64,000 nucleotides of DNA from an uncultured Planctomycetaceae bacterium (GCA_943787265.1 CALSLT010000027.1:1-64000); one strand, 5' to 3'. Counted from the stretch's first letter, positions 10,112 through 19,611 are shown. Notes: generated by a model from the sequence alone, not told the origin. Numbers and translations: made by a program.

Positions 10112-12685
10112 TTATTTCGTCAGAAACGACTCGCTGCTCACGAGTGAAACTATCAATTGATTTAACCGAAAATCGGATTCAATGAAAACAGAAGTCAGTT
10201 CATCGATCGTTCTTCGGTCGCCGAGGTCGAGTGAACGTCCGAGTGCGTAGGCAGTGAGTCGAGTCACGACCGCTCGCGCGAATAGCTCTCGTCGATTTTC
10301 ACGGAGATACTTCTTCAGCTCATTCAGTCCATCGATTTTCGTCCCATCGGGCAAAATGCTTGAAGCGTCGACAGGAACTCCGACTGTTTTCTTGCCGCCT
10401 TTCGCTTTGCCGTCTCGCCGTACGGCTGAAGTTTCCTGCCACAGACCGACGGCGTTGAAATTTTCGAGCGGCACGCCCCACGGGTCGATACCGCGATGGC
10501 AATTGCCGCACGCCTCTTTGTCTCGGTGCGCGGCGAGTTGTTCCTTGAGCGAAAGTCCGGCGAGGCCCGGACTCTCAGAATCCAGTTCCGGCACATCGGG
10601 TGGTGGTGGAGCCGGCGGCGAATCCAAAAGTCGATCAAGAATCCACACCGCACGCTTAATCGGATGAGGCTGCTGTCCGTCTGAATTACTGAGCAAAAAC
10701 GCCCCCTGCCCCAACAGGCCGCCACGCCGCTGGTCGCCTCGCAGCGCGACACGTTCAAACTTCGACGACCTCGGCCCGGTCATGCCGTAATGCATGGCGA
10801 GTGATCGATTCAGCACAGTCCAATCCGAATCCAACAGGTCGAGACAACTTTCTTTCGAACGAAGCACTTCTGCAAGAAACTCGCGAGTCTGCGCAGCCAT
10901 CTGAAGCTTCAGCCCATTGTCGAACTCCGGGTAGAACTCCGGATTCACCGCAACCCGATCGAGCGCTGCAAGATCGAACCACTGGTCGGCAAACCGCGTT
11001 ACGAACTCAGTCGAGCGATCGTCCGAAAGCATGCGTCGGACTTCCTGCTCAAGAATCTGTGGCTTGCTTAGTTCTTGTTCTTTCGCAAGATCGAACAAGC
11101 GGTCATCCGGCATCGAGCTCCACAAAAAATACGATAGGCGTGACGCCAGTTCGAAATCGCCGAGCGGCTGCTTACCTGATTGCTTCGGAAGAGTTGGTTC
11201 ATCTCTCGTTTCAACGATGTAAAGAAAGTGTGGCGAGACAAGCACCAATGCCAGAGTCTCACGCATCGCTTCTTCGAAGCTGGACGACTCGGAACGAATC
11301 GCCTCGAAGAATTCGATCATGGCTCGCAGCTCGTCGGCAGACACCGGTCGCCGAAACGCTCGCGCTGCGAATCGCCCAAGCACATCCTGCACGTAGAGTT
11401 TCTCATCATCGGGCGTCTGAGGCTTGGCATCTCCAGCAAAGAGAATCTGTGAGTGACTTTTCGGCGGCCAGGCAGTGATCACCGGCGATTCAAACTCGAC
11501 CGACTTGATCACGATATCTAACCGCGGATTCTCAGCAGTCGGCGGAGGAGCGGGGTAAGCGGCCACAGTCGGCTTCTTGCCCTTTGGGGTCGGCTTCTTC
11601 TTCGGTGGCGGAACGGCATAGGTCCGGCCGGGATATCGCAACTCTTTGCCGCCCGCATCGACAAAATCAACGAGCACCATCATCCCATTGAAGTCAATAT
11701 TTCCAAACGGCACGTCGCCAGGCTGCGGGAAGTCCTCGATGCGACCTCGAAAGACAAAGGTTTCCGGTTCTTCGACTGACGCTCGAACATCAACTTCGCC
11801 CACCACCTTGCGAGGCACGTGAATGATGCCGGGAAGACATCCCATCGAGAGTCGCAGTCGAGGAAAATCGTGCCCATCCGGAATGATCGCTCCGGCTTGA
11901 ATGCGAACTTCGAATTCACCTCGCCGAGGAAACGTATCAACTCCGAGAATGAACTCTGGATTCACGGGTTCGTGCCCCGCAACACGTTTGTTTGGCAGTC
12001 GTCCAACGTCCGTTTTTTCTTTTTGATAACGATGAACCTCCGGCCGATCACCAGAAACGATCGCTTCATCAAGACCAAGTCTCGCTGACTTGAGAAACGC
12101 CTCAATCTGAGTTGGAGACATTTCCAACGACGCCCCATTATTCAGAAAGCCATCCGGCGACAACGGCTCCGGTGGAAGTTCCGCCGCATAGTTCAACTCG
12201 ACACCAAGCAGGTCTCGCATCGTGTTCTGATATTCGTATCGCGTCAGCCGTCGCATGACGACTCGCCCCGCAGCGTGCCTCTTCGACTTTGCGGCTTCAC
12301 GAAGTCCGGCCGTTAACCACTCAACCAGAATCCGTCGCTCAGCCTTCGTCGGCTGCTTCGCCTTTGGAGGCGGCATCTCCCCAAGATTCACTCGGTCCAG
12401 CACGTCCTGCCACGTTTCAGCATCGTTGCCGTTTGCCAGCTCATGATCGAGCAAGCTGAGTTGCAAATCCTGTTTGGCCTTCTTCGCTCCGTGGCAATCG
12501 CCACAAAGTTTCTGCAGCAGAGGCTCGACGTCACGAGTGAATGTGAGGATCTCACCTGCGGACGCTGCGTCTGTGGTCGCAACTGATTCGGCCACGGCAA
12601 CGCTCAATTGATCTGCGAGACCAATTACAACTGCTACTGCGAAGCAAAACAGACTCCCCAGGAACGACAGCCGATTTTCACGCAT
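10112..12685 (-). CDS. Planctomycete multidomain cytochrome protein (DUF1587/1592/1588/1585)
   Basis: An 857-residue exported protein of the planctomycete-specific multidomain type. After a signal peptide (about 1-33) comes a PSCyt1-like cytochrome domain with CGDCH at 61-65. The DUF1587 region follows (RRLTRYEYQNTMRDLLGVEL). A beta-rich middle contains a Pro/Lys linker with PPPKKKPTPKGKKP. The C-terminal DUF1595, DUF1592 (FLWSSMPDD), DUF1588 and DUF1585 regions follow. A second haem-like motif, CGNCH, lies in GNCHRGIDPWGVPLENF. Two possible c-type haems suggest redox activity outside the cytoplasm, but no member has a well-established reaction that I know of. It precedes the DUF1552 gene by 22 bases. 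Confidence 0.92.
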   Translation of the reverse strand: MRENRLSFLGSLFCFAVAVVIGLADQLSVAVAESVATTDAASAGEILTFTRDVEPLLQKLCGDCHGAKKAKQDLQLSLLDHELANGNDAETWQDVLDRVNLGEMPPPKAKQPTKAERRILVEWLTAGLREAAKSKRHAAGRVVMRRLTRYEYQNTMRDLLGVELNYAAELPPEPLSPDGFLNNGASLEMSPTQIEAFLKSARLGLDEAIVSGDRPEVHRYQKEKTDVGRLPNKRVAGHEPVNPEFILGVDTFPRRGEFEVRIQAGAIIPDGHDFPRLRLSMGCLPGIIHVPRKVVGEVDVRASVEEPETFVFRGRIEDFPQPGDVPFGNIDFNGMMVLVDFVDAGGKELRYPGRTYAVPPPKKKPTPKGKKPTVAAYPAPPPTAENPRLDIVIKSVEFESPVITAWPPKSHSQILFAGDAKPQTPDDEKLYVQDVLGRFAARAFRRPVSADELRAMIEFFEAIRSESSSFEEAMRETLALVLVSPHFLYIVETRDEPTLPKQSGKQPLGDFELASRLSYFLWSSMPDDRLFDLAKEQELSKPQILEQEVRRMLSDDRSTEFVTRFADQWFDLAALDRVAVNPEFYPEFDNGLKLQMAAQTREFLAEVLRSKESCLDLLDSDWTVLNRSLAMHYGMTGPRSSKFERVALRGDQRRGGLLGQGAFLLSNSDGQQPHPIKRAVWILDRLLDSPPAPPPPDVPELDSESPGLAGLSLKEQLAAHRDKEACGNCHRGIDPWGVPLENFNAVGLWQETSAVRRDGKAKGGKKTVGVPVDASSILPDGTKIDGLNELKKYLRENRRELFARAVVTRLTAYALGRSLDLGDRRTIDELTSVFIESDFRLNQLIVSLVSSESFLTK

Positions 12686-12714
12686 AGCTCAATCCCAACT
12701 CGACTGCCCTGCGG

Positions 12715-13302
12715 CTACTCGGCCTCTTCCGGCTGAAGCTCGACGTCCTCATAAATTTCCGACAGCGTCAGCGAGACATCAATCGATGCGAACTTCAGAA
12801 CTGCTTCCGGACCTTTCAGGACGGTGAGTAGCCAGTCGCCATCGTCCTGCCTGACAAACTTCTCAACCTGAGCCTCCGTCTGAGAAACCAGCACATATTC
12901 CTGAAGCGACTCCAACTCACGGTAGAGATCGAACTTCTTGCCACGATCGTAACGTTCAGTCGACTTTGAAAGGACTTCAAAGATGACAACCGGATTGGTG
13001 ATTGCGTCTTTGTCGATATCGTCAAATTCGCGATCACCACAAACCACGCTGGCATCCGGATATGTGCACAGCCCATTGGCCGGAATTCGAATACGTTGAT
13101 CACTCGCCGACGGCCTGCAACCACTCCCACGCAACGAATTCTTCAATGCCGTCACAATGTTCACAGAGATGTCATTGTGCGTGGGCGAGCCGCCGGTCAT
13201 GGCGAATATTTCGCCCTGATAGAATTCGCTTTTGTATTCGGCAACGCGTTCTCGCGACAAATATTCTTCCAGCGAGAAGCGGCTTTCCGGTACGGCAGAC
13301 AT
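12715..13302 (-). CDS. Uma2 family (DUF820) restriction-endonuclease-like protein
   Basis: A 195-residue protein of the Uma2/DUF820 family, which has a PD-(D/E)XK nuclease-like fold and is common in planctomycetes and cyanobacteria. Visible are FSLEEYLSRERV, YYQGEIFAMTGG-like sequence (FYQGEIFAMTGGSPTHN), the catalytic-type YPDASVVCG and VIFEVLSKSTERYDRGKKFDLY. The start at 13302 is preferred over one 23 codons upstream because AGGAG precedes it by 6 bases. It follows idrA on the same strand after 69 bases but is unlikely to share its function. The biological role of the family is unknown. Confidence 0.88.
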   Translation of the reverse strand: MSAVPESRFSLEEYLSRERVAEYKSEFYQGEIFAMTGGSPTHNDISVNIVTALKNSLRGSGCRPSASDQRIRIPANGLCTYPDASVVCGDREFDDIDKDAITNPVVIFEVLSKSTERYDRGKKFDLYRELESLQEYVLVSQTEAQVEKFVRQDDGDWLLTVLKGPEAVLKFASIDVSLTLSEIYEDVELQPEEAE

Positions 13303-13371
13303 TGGTAGCTCCTGACAAATGACGGTTTCATGATACCGCCGTCTGCACAACCTCGTCCAACCGTGAGGCAC

Positions 13372-16077
13372 TCAGATGATGTCTCGCGGGCGGAAAGTCA
13401 TCTGCGTTAAATCGGATTTGTATTTTGATTCGCCGATCTTGCGGATGCGGCCTTTGCCGAGTTTGAAGCGGTACCGGTTGGTGATTGGGTCGGGAACTCG
13501 ATGGACCACCGAATTTGGAGGAGCGTCCGTACTGAGAGCGTTGCTCCACAAAACGCCAGGACGGATTGCGGATGTCACGATCGCCACGGCTTCGTAAGAG
13601 CCCTTGCCAATTCGAATTTGCCCGGCGCGTTCCAGGCCTGTGTAACTCTGATCGTCGCCGTCGACTCCGACGAAACCGCTCGTTTGAATCAGAACGTCGT
13701 CGTTTTCGATGACGACCTGATCGCCGCTTTCGATTCCCCGCGACGCCGCATCGTCCGGGTGAATCTCGACGAATTGCGAAGGCCATCGGTCAACGATGTA
13801 CGGCGTGCGTTCTCCATCGAAGTTCGTTTGCCAGATTTCGTTGATCCGGCCCATCGTCACCCACAGCTCGTCATCTTTCGGCTGAATTCGATCGAAGTAG
13901 TCGGAGAATTCGTTCCATGGAGTCTTGTGCAGCAGCCCTTTGCCTGTATGAGAGCTGAAGGCAGACATCCACTTCATGTGAACCGTTGGACCTTCCGGCT
14001 CTCCGAAATCCATCTCGGGGTCGTGCAGTCTTCGAGTTCCAACGATCGCCCCAGCCGTTGCGTCATCATCGTAATGCCCGGCGTAGTCGCGGTATTCCTG
14101 CGGCTCAGTCAGTTCGCTTCGCCACCGAACGGGAGTCTGAATTCCCGTCGTGCCAAGACGTCGCAGAAGTTCGTGCCCGGTCACTCCCATTTTCTTCGCG
14201 TAGTCAACCAGCGGGTGGTAATTCAGGATCCCTTTTCGGCCATAGCGGGCGGCCTGTTCGAAGACGTCGTTGGAATCTTTCCAGTCGTAATCTTTGAACC
14301 CCATCCGCTTGGCAAATTGCGAGATGATCCACCAGTCCGGCTTCGCCTGCCCCGGAGCGTCGCAGAACTTCGAGTACAACCGCAGTCTTCGTTCGCCGTT
14401 GCACCGAGTGAAGTCGACCTCTCCCCACGTTGCTGCCGGGAGGACGATGTCGGCAAGCTCAGTGCCCATCGGAGCCCGCGGATAAATGTCCTGATGCGCG
14501 ACGACCATCCCACCCGAGTCGACTCGTTTCTTAAGAACGTCGACAGCGGCGGCAACGTCAGGGCTGGTAATCTGATGCTCGTTGCCACGCGTTGCTTCGC
14601 GGAACGTTGACATCAATTCCTGGCTGGCGGCCATCGCTTGCGTCCAGGTCGTGCCGATCACCCAGGCAAAACGAAGATTGCCGGACTCGACCCAGCGATC
14701 AAGGTCGATCTCTTTCTTACGGCGTCCCGGCGCTTTCTCCGGCGAAAAGATGCGAGGGTAACTGGCAGCTCCCATCCAACCGCGCTGGTGGCCGCCCATG
14801 CGTGAGACGACCCGGCCAGTCCGATTTCCGGCACCGCAAATCAAAGCCAGCGTCGAGTAGGAGGCTGTGTTGAGGTAGTTGTTGCTCCAATAGTTACCCT
14901 TCTCCAAGGCGAACGACGTCTTTGGATGCTTGCCGTCGACGGGCTTGGCAATCATCTCAGCGGCCTGACGGATCTTGTCAGCAGGGATGCCCGTCACCTT
15001 TTCAGCATTGGCAAGTTCTGCGTCAGGATTGTTAAGCAGCCATTCTTTGTACTCGTCGAACGACGCGCCAAACTTGCCCCACGTCGTGCGCCATTGCCAG
15101 GGAGTATTCCGAGTGCCTCGTCCGAAGCCGGAATCAATCTCCCAGCGATTGGCGACGCTGCTCGCGATGAATTCGGAGTCTTCCCAGCCGCTTTCGAGAA
15201 TCAGCCGCGCCAATGCGAGATGCAGAATCGTGTCCGTGCCTGGGATGATCTGCAAAAACAGTCCGCCGTTTTTCTCCGCCCACGCAACCCCCGTCGTCCG
15301 GCGAGGCAACACGTAAATGTGCCGGATGCCGGGCCGCATCATCCACTCGGTCCACGCGACCGTTTTGGTTTCGTAAGGATCAGTTCCCGAAAATAAAATG
15401 ACATCTGCCTGAGACCAGTCGTAGTACGACGCGCTGAACGGAACGATTCCGGCATCGTCGATACCAGCGGTGTCGGCTCCTGGACCTGGCTTGTCGTGCG
15501 GTGCGTAGGCCGGAGTTTGAATCGACTCGAACGCGAGCTTGGAAATCGCGTAGGTATTCTCAAAGTACTGATACGAGAACGTTTTCATTCCCCACGATGC
15601 ACGACCGTGTTTTTCGATGACGTACTGGCTGACCTGAGCCATCACGTCGAGTGCCGTCTCCCATGAAACCGGGACCAGTTCGCCGTTCACTCGCATCATT
15701 GGGTCGTGGAGTCGGTCGGCGGTTGGGCCTTTCGGATCGTAGGCCTTCTTTGCCAGGCATCCACCGCGGATCGAATGATTCCCTCCGACGTTAACAACTT
15801 CAGTATCGGGATCCGGCAACACGACAAGGTGATGCCGCTCACCATCGACCATGCACGAACCAAGTTCGTTTGGACTGACCCACGAACCGGACATTTCAGC
15901 AACCGGGAAATCGACTCCCAAAGCATTCTGCTCAGCAGTCTGCCCGCCTGAAGTTCCCTCCGGCCAGACGAACGCTTTGTAACCACACCCAACGATGCAA
16001 TAGTCGCAGGCGGTCGTGACAACCTTCGCGTCTTTGGGAGGAAGCGGGACAGAACTCTTCGGCTGATACTGGTTCAT
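13372..16077 (-). CDS. idrA: Molybdopterin oxidoreductase, large subunit, IdrA/AioA family
   Basis: A 901-residue bis-MGD molybdoenzyme of the DMSO reductase superfamily. Its Fe-S motif is C24-x2-C27-x3-C31 followed after 70 residues by Ser102. This is the [3Fe-4S] spacing shared by arsenite oxidase AioA and iodate reductase IdrA. Related segments include YQYFENTYAISKLAF, SGTDPYETKT and IIPGTDTILHLALARL. Two things favour IdrA. The gene sits with a Rieske protein and two di-haem peroxidases. In the region where AioA has its substrate-binding Glu (HNRPAYNSE, from memory), this protein has HDKPGPGAD. The enzyme would reduce iodate in the periplasm. It has no signal of its own, so it probably rides with Tat-exported IdrB. 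The start at 16077 is chosen because upstream codons fall in a palindromic repeat. Family certain; iodate versus arsenite is inference. Confidence 0.72.
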   Translation of the reverse strand: MNQYQPKSSVPLPPKDAKVVTTACDYCIVGCGYKAFVWPEGTSGGQTAEQNALGVDFPVAEMSGSWVSPNELGSCMVDGERHHLVVLPDPDTEVVNVGGNHSIRGGCLAKKAYDPKGPTADRLHDPMMRVNGELVPVSWETALDVMAQVSQYVIEKHGRASWGMKTFSYQYFENTYAISKLAFESIQTPAYAPHDKPGPGADTAGIDDAGIVPFSASYYDWSQADVILFSGTDPYETKTVAWTEWMMRPGIRHIYVLPRRTTGVAWAEKNGGLFLQIIPGTDTILHLALARLILESGWEDSEFIASSVANRWEIDSGFGRGTRNTPWQWRTTWGKFGASFDEYKEWLLNNPDAELANAEKVTGIPADKIRQAAEMIAKPVDGKHPKTSFALEKGNYWSNNYLNTASYSTLALICGAGNRTGRVVSRMGGHQRGWMGAASYPRIFSPEKAPGRRKKEIDLDRWVESGNLRFAWVIGTTWTQAMAASQELMSTFREATRGNEHQITSPDVAAAVDVLKKRVDSGGMVVAHQDIYPRAPMGTELADIVLPAATWGEVDFTRCNGERRLRLYSKFCDAPGQAKPDWWIISQFAKRMGFKDYDWKDSNDVFEQAARYGRKGILNYHPLVDYAKKMGVTGHELLRRLGTTGIQTPVRWRSELTEPQEYRDYAGHYDDDATAGAIVGTRRLHDPEMDFGEPEGPTVHMKWMSAFSSHTGKGLLHKTPWNEFSDYFDRIQPKDDELWVTMGRINEIWQTNFDGERTPYIVDRWPSQFVEIHPDDAASRGIESGDQVVIENDDVLIQTSGFVGVDGDDQSYTGLERAGQIRIGKGSYEAVAIVTSAIRPGVLWSNALSTDAPPNSVVHRVPDPITNRYRFKLGKGRIRKIGESKYKSDLTQMTFRPRDII

Positions 16078-16148
16078 CGTGATCGTTCTGGTTGACGTTT
16101 CTGCCGAATACTTGATGAGACGCCGAAGAAACTTTCGAGTCTCAAAAA

Positions 16149-16217
16149 TGTAGGGTGCGTCTTGACGCACCATCGCGAAATCACAAATTCAACTGGTGCG
16201 TCGAGACGCACCCTACA
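16149..16217. repeat. Palindromic intergenic repeat, copy A
   Basis: Arms starting tgtagggtgcgtc and ending gacgcaccctaca surround an AT-richer centre. The left arm has tcttgacgcacca and the right arm tggtgcgtcgagacg, so the whole can fold into a long hairpin. It sits between idrB and idrA. The same sequence recurs at 50057-50126 and, inverted, at 19612-19678. It is a non-coding, REP-like or MITE-like element. Confidence 0.9.
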
Positions 16218-16220
16218 CTT

Positions 16221-16796
16221 CTAACCATTCGTCGCAGCTCCGTAGAGCAGCCCCACAATTCCGGTGCCAAAGATGTCGTCACCCTCAACTTCCAGAACGA
16301 CCTGCGGCAATGCCTGCGTGGCATGGCCAGCTACGACCAGTCCATGCCGAGTCAAATCGAAAGTCGTAAGATGCTCACCGCAAGGACCAGCGACCTTGTG
16401 TTCGACGTTGTAGAGACCGTCCAGATCGCCGCCCATGTGAGTGCATCGGGCGCTGAAAGCTACGATATCCTGGGCATCACCAACGCCGCCGCCTGAGGTC
16501 TCGCCCGTCTTCACAATCAGACAGTTGGCCAGATCGCCGTCGCCGGGATAGTTGAACGAGACCGGCTGACCGTCGACCAGCTTCGACAACTGAGCAATCT
16601 GCTTTCGCGGAAGCTTTGTCACTTCCACTTTCGCACCGGCGTCCTGTCCCACAACCTTGCCAGGAAAAACGTCACCCAACAGAAGCGTAGCCGTCGCCGC
16701 ACCGCTGGCAGTCATAAACAACCGCCGCGAAACGCACGACGGTCCACAGGCTTGTTCATCGTCCGAATCGGAATCAATCATCCATCTTGCTTTCAT
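16221..16796 (-). CDS. idrB: Rieske iron-sulfur small subunit, IdrB/AioB family, Tat signal
   Basis: A 191-residue Rieske protein, the electron-transfer partner of the molybdenum subunit. A twin-arginine signal (SRRLFMTASGAATATLLLG, 23-41) sends it, and probably its partner, to the periplasm. The [2Fe-2S] ligands are Cys118 and His120 (CTHMGG) and Cys139 and His142 (CGEH). The C-terminal GHATQALPQVVLEV and GIVGLLYG match the AioB/IdrB group. The two cysteines that form the classical Rieske disulfide are replaced by Gly123 and Glu141, so the cluster should lack that bond. AGGAG lies 13 bases upstream of ATG 16796; Met6 is an alternative start. It is followed by copy A of the palindromic repeat and then idrA. 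Confidence 0.82.
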   Translation of the reverse strand: MKARWMIDSDSDDEQACGPSCVSRRLFMTASGAATATLLLGDVFPGKVVGQDAGAKVEVTKLPRKQIAQLSKLVDGQPVSFNYPGDGDLANCLIVKTGETSGGGVGDAQDIVAFSARCTHMGGDLDGLYNVEHKVAGPCGEHLTTFDLTRHGLVVAGHATQALPQVVLEVEGDDIFGTGIVGLLYGAATNG

Positions 16797-16848
16797 ACGT
16801 TAACAGCGTCTCCTGAGCGCAACAGCTACGCCCTGGATCGGCCACCAA

Positions 16849-17139
16849 TCATTCATTCTCGCGGTCGTGACTGGTGATAAGCTGCTCAAGAAGGACGTTG
16901 GTCCGTTTTTGCAACTCGATCTGCTCTCGCTGCAAGTCTACCTGAGCCTCAATAGTTAATATGATCGTTTGGTTGTGAACTAAAGCTCGTTTCATAGCCC
17001 TCACAGCCCAATACATCAGCAACGGCACAAGCAACAACAGTCCGAGCAACAGATAAAAGAGGAAGAAGTAAAAATAGCCAGACTGCCCCTCAACAGCATC
17101 CGCGAGCAAGGTAAGAGCTAAACATCCATAGTGAGTCAT
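16849..17139 (-). CDS. Small single-span membrane protein with coiled coil
   Basis: A 96-residue protein with one strongly hydrophobic segment (about residues 21-47, rich in Phe, Tyr and Leu). A basic stretch (RAMKRAL) and a Gln/Glu-rich helical region likely to form a coiled coil (IEAQVDLQREQIELQKRTNVLLEQL) follow. I do not recognise a family. The ribosome-binding sequence AAGGGG is 8 bases upstream. The gene starts 18 bases after the stop of the first di-haem peroxidase and ends 52 bases before idrB, so it is inside the operon. It could anchor or organise the redox proteins at the membrane; that is inference. Confidence 0.75.
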   Translation of the reverse strand: MTHYGCLALTLLADAVEGQSGYFYFFLFYLLLGLLLLVPLLMYWAVRAMKRALVHNQTIILTIEAQVDLQREQIELQKRTNVLLEQLITSHDRENE

Positions 17140-17157
17140 GTCGTCAGCCCCTTATCG

Positions 17158-18490
17158 TCAATCAACAACGGCCTGATACTCGGGAAGCTTCGGCGTTTGA
17201 ATTCGAATTTCGCTGCCACTGAGTGAGTAAAGAAACTCGGCAAGTTCAAACTTCTCGTCTTCGGTCAGGTGGAGAGGCTGGATGAGCGGACTTTGATTCG
17301 GATCGTCTCCGCCGCCCTGATCGTAGAAATCGATGACATCTTCGACTGTCCCAAAGACTCCCGTTGTGCATGTAAGGAGCCGTGTATTCGAGGTAACGTA
17401 AAGATGGCGTGCGAAAGCGACCGCGGTCTGAATCCTTCTTTGTTGTGTAGTAAAGCCCGAGGTCCGAATCCGCGTTTCGATAGACTTCTTCCGGAACGCC
17501 TCGAATGTAATGTTGGTAGCGCAAAGCCACCTGACGCAGAGGGTCTTTTTCAAACAGTTTGTTTTGAGGTAAATCGAGAAAGTGGTAATCCTCGTCGCTC
17601 ATCAACGGCCCGTTGTGGCAGGCCATGCACTGTGCCTTGCCACTGAATAGAGCAAGCCCCTTTTTCGCGTCATCAGAAAGTGCATCCTCGTCACCGGCGA
17701 GGTATTCATCGAACGGGCTGTCGCGAGAAATCATCTCGGCTCGTTCGAATGAGGCGATCGCTTTCAAAACAAGATCGAAAGTTGGCTCGCCAACACCGAA
17801 TGCTTCTTTGAATTGAGCGACGTAATCTGGAATCAGAGCCAGCCGCTCTTCGATCATAGCTGTGTCGCCGTTTCCGGCGAGGTTTCCAGTGATGGCACTC
17901 TTTGCCTGGGCTTCCAGGCTCGGAACTTCGCCCGCCCAGAAGAGTTTGGTGAAGAATGCAGAGTTCACCGTTGTCTGAGAATTCCGCCAGTGTTGCGTGC
18001 CCGCGTAGCCGCGTGAAATGGCCTGACCGTCGCCCCAGCCCAATCTTGGATCGTGGCATGAGGCACAACTGGTCCCAGCATCGCCCGACAGCCGATTGTC
18101 AAAAAACAACAGTCGACCAAGATCGACTTTAGCCTGCGTGATTGGATTGTCGGCGGGTACTGGAACGTCAGGAAGCGGCCCCAGTGGCCGAGCCAACGCG
18201 ACCGTTTCCACCGTGGCGCCGCCCCCGATGTTTGTAATCGGGGCGGTGTTACCAGAGCCACCGCTCGCTGCACCATTTTCTGTTGAAACATCGACTGAAT
18301 CCGAAGGCTCAGCCGTATCGGAATCTGGCGACACTTCGCTCTTGGGTGCCGGAGTCGTTTTCGTCGTTGGAGCGACTTCTTTCTTCTTGCCACAGCCGGG
18401 GAGCGTTAGCAAGACCATCAAACTGCAAACTGCAATTGATAGCCGAAGTACGTCTGGTCGTCGGTCAGAATTGAGCATCGTGGAGATCAT
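17158..18490 (-). pseudogene. Di-haem cytochrome c peroxidase/MauG-family lipoprotein (IdrP-like), one frameshift as sequenced
   Basis: The protein begins with a lipoprotein signal (lipobox LPGC, Cys33) and an Asp/Ser/Thr-rich linker. It has two haem c motifs, CASCH (in GTSCASCHDPRLGW) and CMACH (in KAQCMACHNGPLMSD), plus RTPSLR and APYMHNG. The frame shifts at the CCC run at 17360-17362. Removing one C gives the family-typical continuation VFGTVEDVIDFYDQGG up to QTPKLPEYQ. Bacterial di-haem peroxidases reduce H2O2 with electrons from small redox proteins. In iodate-reducing bacteria two such proteins, IdrP1 and IdrP2, accompany IdrAB and are thought to remove peroxide made during iodate reduction. 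It begins 4 bases from the stop of the other peroxidase gene. Which is P1 and which is P2 cannot be told here. Confidence 0.82.
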
Positions 18491-18493
18491 GGT

Positions 18494-19598
18494 TCAATTC
18501 TCTCCCAACTTGCGAAGCTGATACTTCGGCAGTTCGGGCCTGACGACGTTGATCGGTTTTCCGGACAGCGTTTTGAGAAACTCGACAAGGTCTGCCTGCT
18601 CGACATCGGACAGTCCGAGCGGCTTCAGTCGAGCGTCTTTCGAAGCTCGCGGGCCTCCGCCAGCGTTGTAAAAACTGACCACTGACTTCAGCGTTGGAAG
18701 CTGACCATCGTGCATGTAAGGGGCGGTTCGTGAGACTTCCCGCAACGTTGGAGTGCGGACCAGCTCACGATCATGCTTCGCTTTGGTGACACAATAGAGG
18801 CCCGCGTCGTTTCTGATCATCGCGTAGTCGGCGACTCCCAGCGTTCGGAAGAATCGCCGGAACGTTATGTGACGAAGCGGGTCTTTAAAGATGGTCGGAT
18901 TCGCTTCCAGCCCGAGCGAGTGGAACTTCTCATCGCTGAGCATCGCTCCGTCATGACACTGAATGCAGCCTGCCTTACCTTTGAAAAGTTCCAGACCTCG
19001 TTTTGCCGAGTCCGAAATCGCCTCTTCGCTCCCGGCGAGAAACTGGTCGAACGGTACATCCTGAGACTGCAAACTGGTGACAAACGCTGCAACCGAATTC
19101 AGGATTCGACCGTAAGTTGGCTCACCGCCAAATGTCGAATTGAACTGTCGCTCATACTCGGGCACCTGCCGCATCCGCTCGATGACCAGGCGACCGTCTG
19201 CCTGCATGAAGTGGGCTTCTGAAATGTGGTCCCGGACAAGCGTCGGCAAATCGGACGACGGCAATCGACCATCCCAATACATCAGCCGACCGAAAGCGGC
19301 GTTAACGACTGTCGGAGTATTGCGAAAGTATCGCGTTCCCGGATAGCCCTTTGAAAGAGCCAGTCCGTCCGCCCATTCCATGCTCAGGTGAGTGGCACGT
19401 CGCACAACTTAGAGTTGCGTCGCCAGACAATCTCGGGTCAAAGAACAACTGCCGCCCAAGATCGACCTGCGCCGGATCAAGCGTCTTCTCAAGTGATGGC
19501 AAGACTTTAAGCGGTTGCGGCTCGCCCTGCGCATTAGCAAAGCCCGCGGTGAGCATGAGCAGAATTGTCACTGTCCCGAAAACACGCGACATCGGCAT
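18494..19598 (-). pseudogene. Second di-haem cytochrome c peroxidase/MauG-family protein (IdrP-like), one frameshift as sequenced
   Basis: A signal peptide with an ANA cleavage site ([12 protein letters not shown]) is followed by [23 protein letters not shown] (first haem). The frame breaks just after SPEHG. Removing one base of the TT at 19376-19377 joins it to [20 protein letters not shown], the usual family sequence. The second haem motif is CIQCH (KAGCIQCHDGAMLSD), and the end has RTPTLREVSRTAPYMHDGQLPTL. It is probably periplasmic and soluble, unlike its lipid-anchored neighbour. A second ATG at 19592 has GGAAG at better spacing and may be the true start. It is transcribed ahead of the other peroxidase and the IdrB/IdrA genes and belongs functionally with them. 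Confidence 0.82.
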
Positions 19599-19611
19599 AA
19601 CTTCCAGCCAG

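Noticed and set aside
16078-16173. Longer idrA start at 16173
   Set aside because: The extra 32 codons run into the palindromic repeat, as do frames next to the other copies, so this is repeat sequence and not protein.
13372-16796. Plain arsenite oxidase (aioBA) assignment
   Set aside because: Kept as alternative only: two di-haem peroxidases in the unit and a different pocket segment favour the iodate reductase type; no ars or aioSRX genes are seen.
17158-19598. Programmed +1 frameshifting in the peroxidase genes
   Set aside because: The shift sites lack a common slippery sequence or stop codon context, and similar extra bases occur in unrelated genes.
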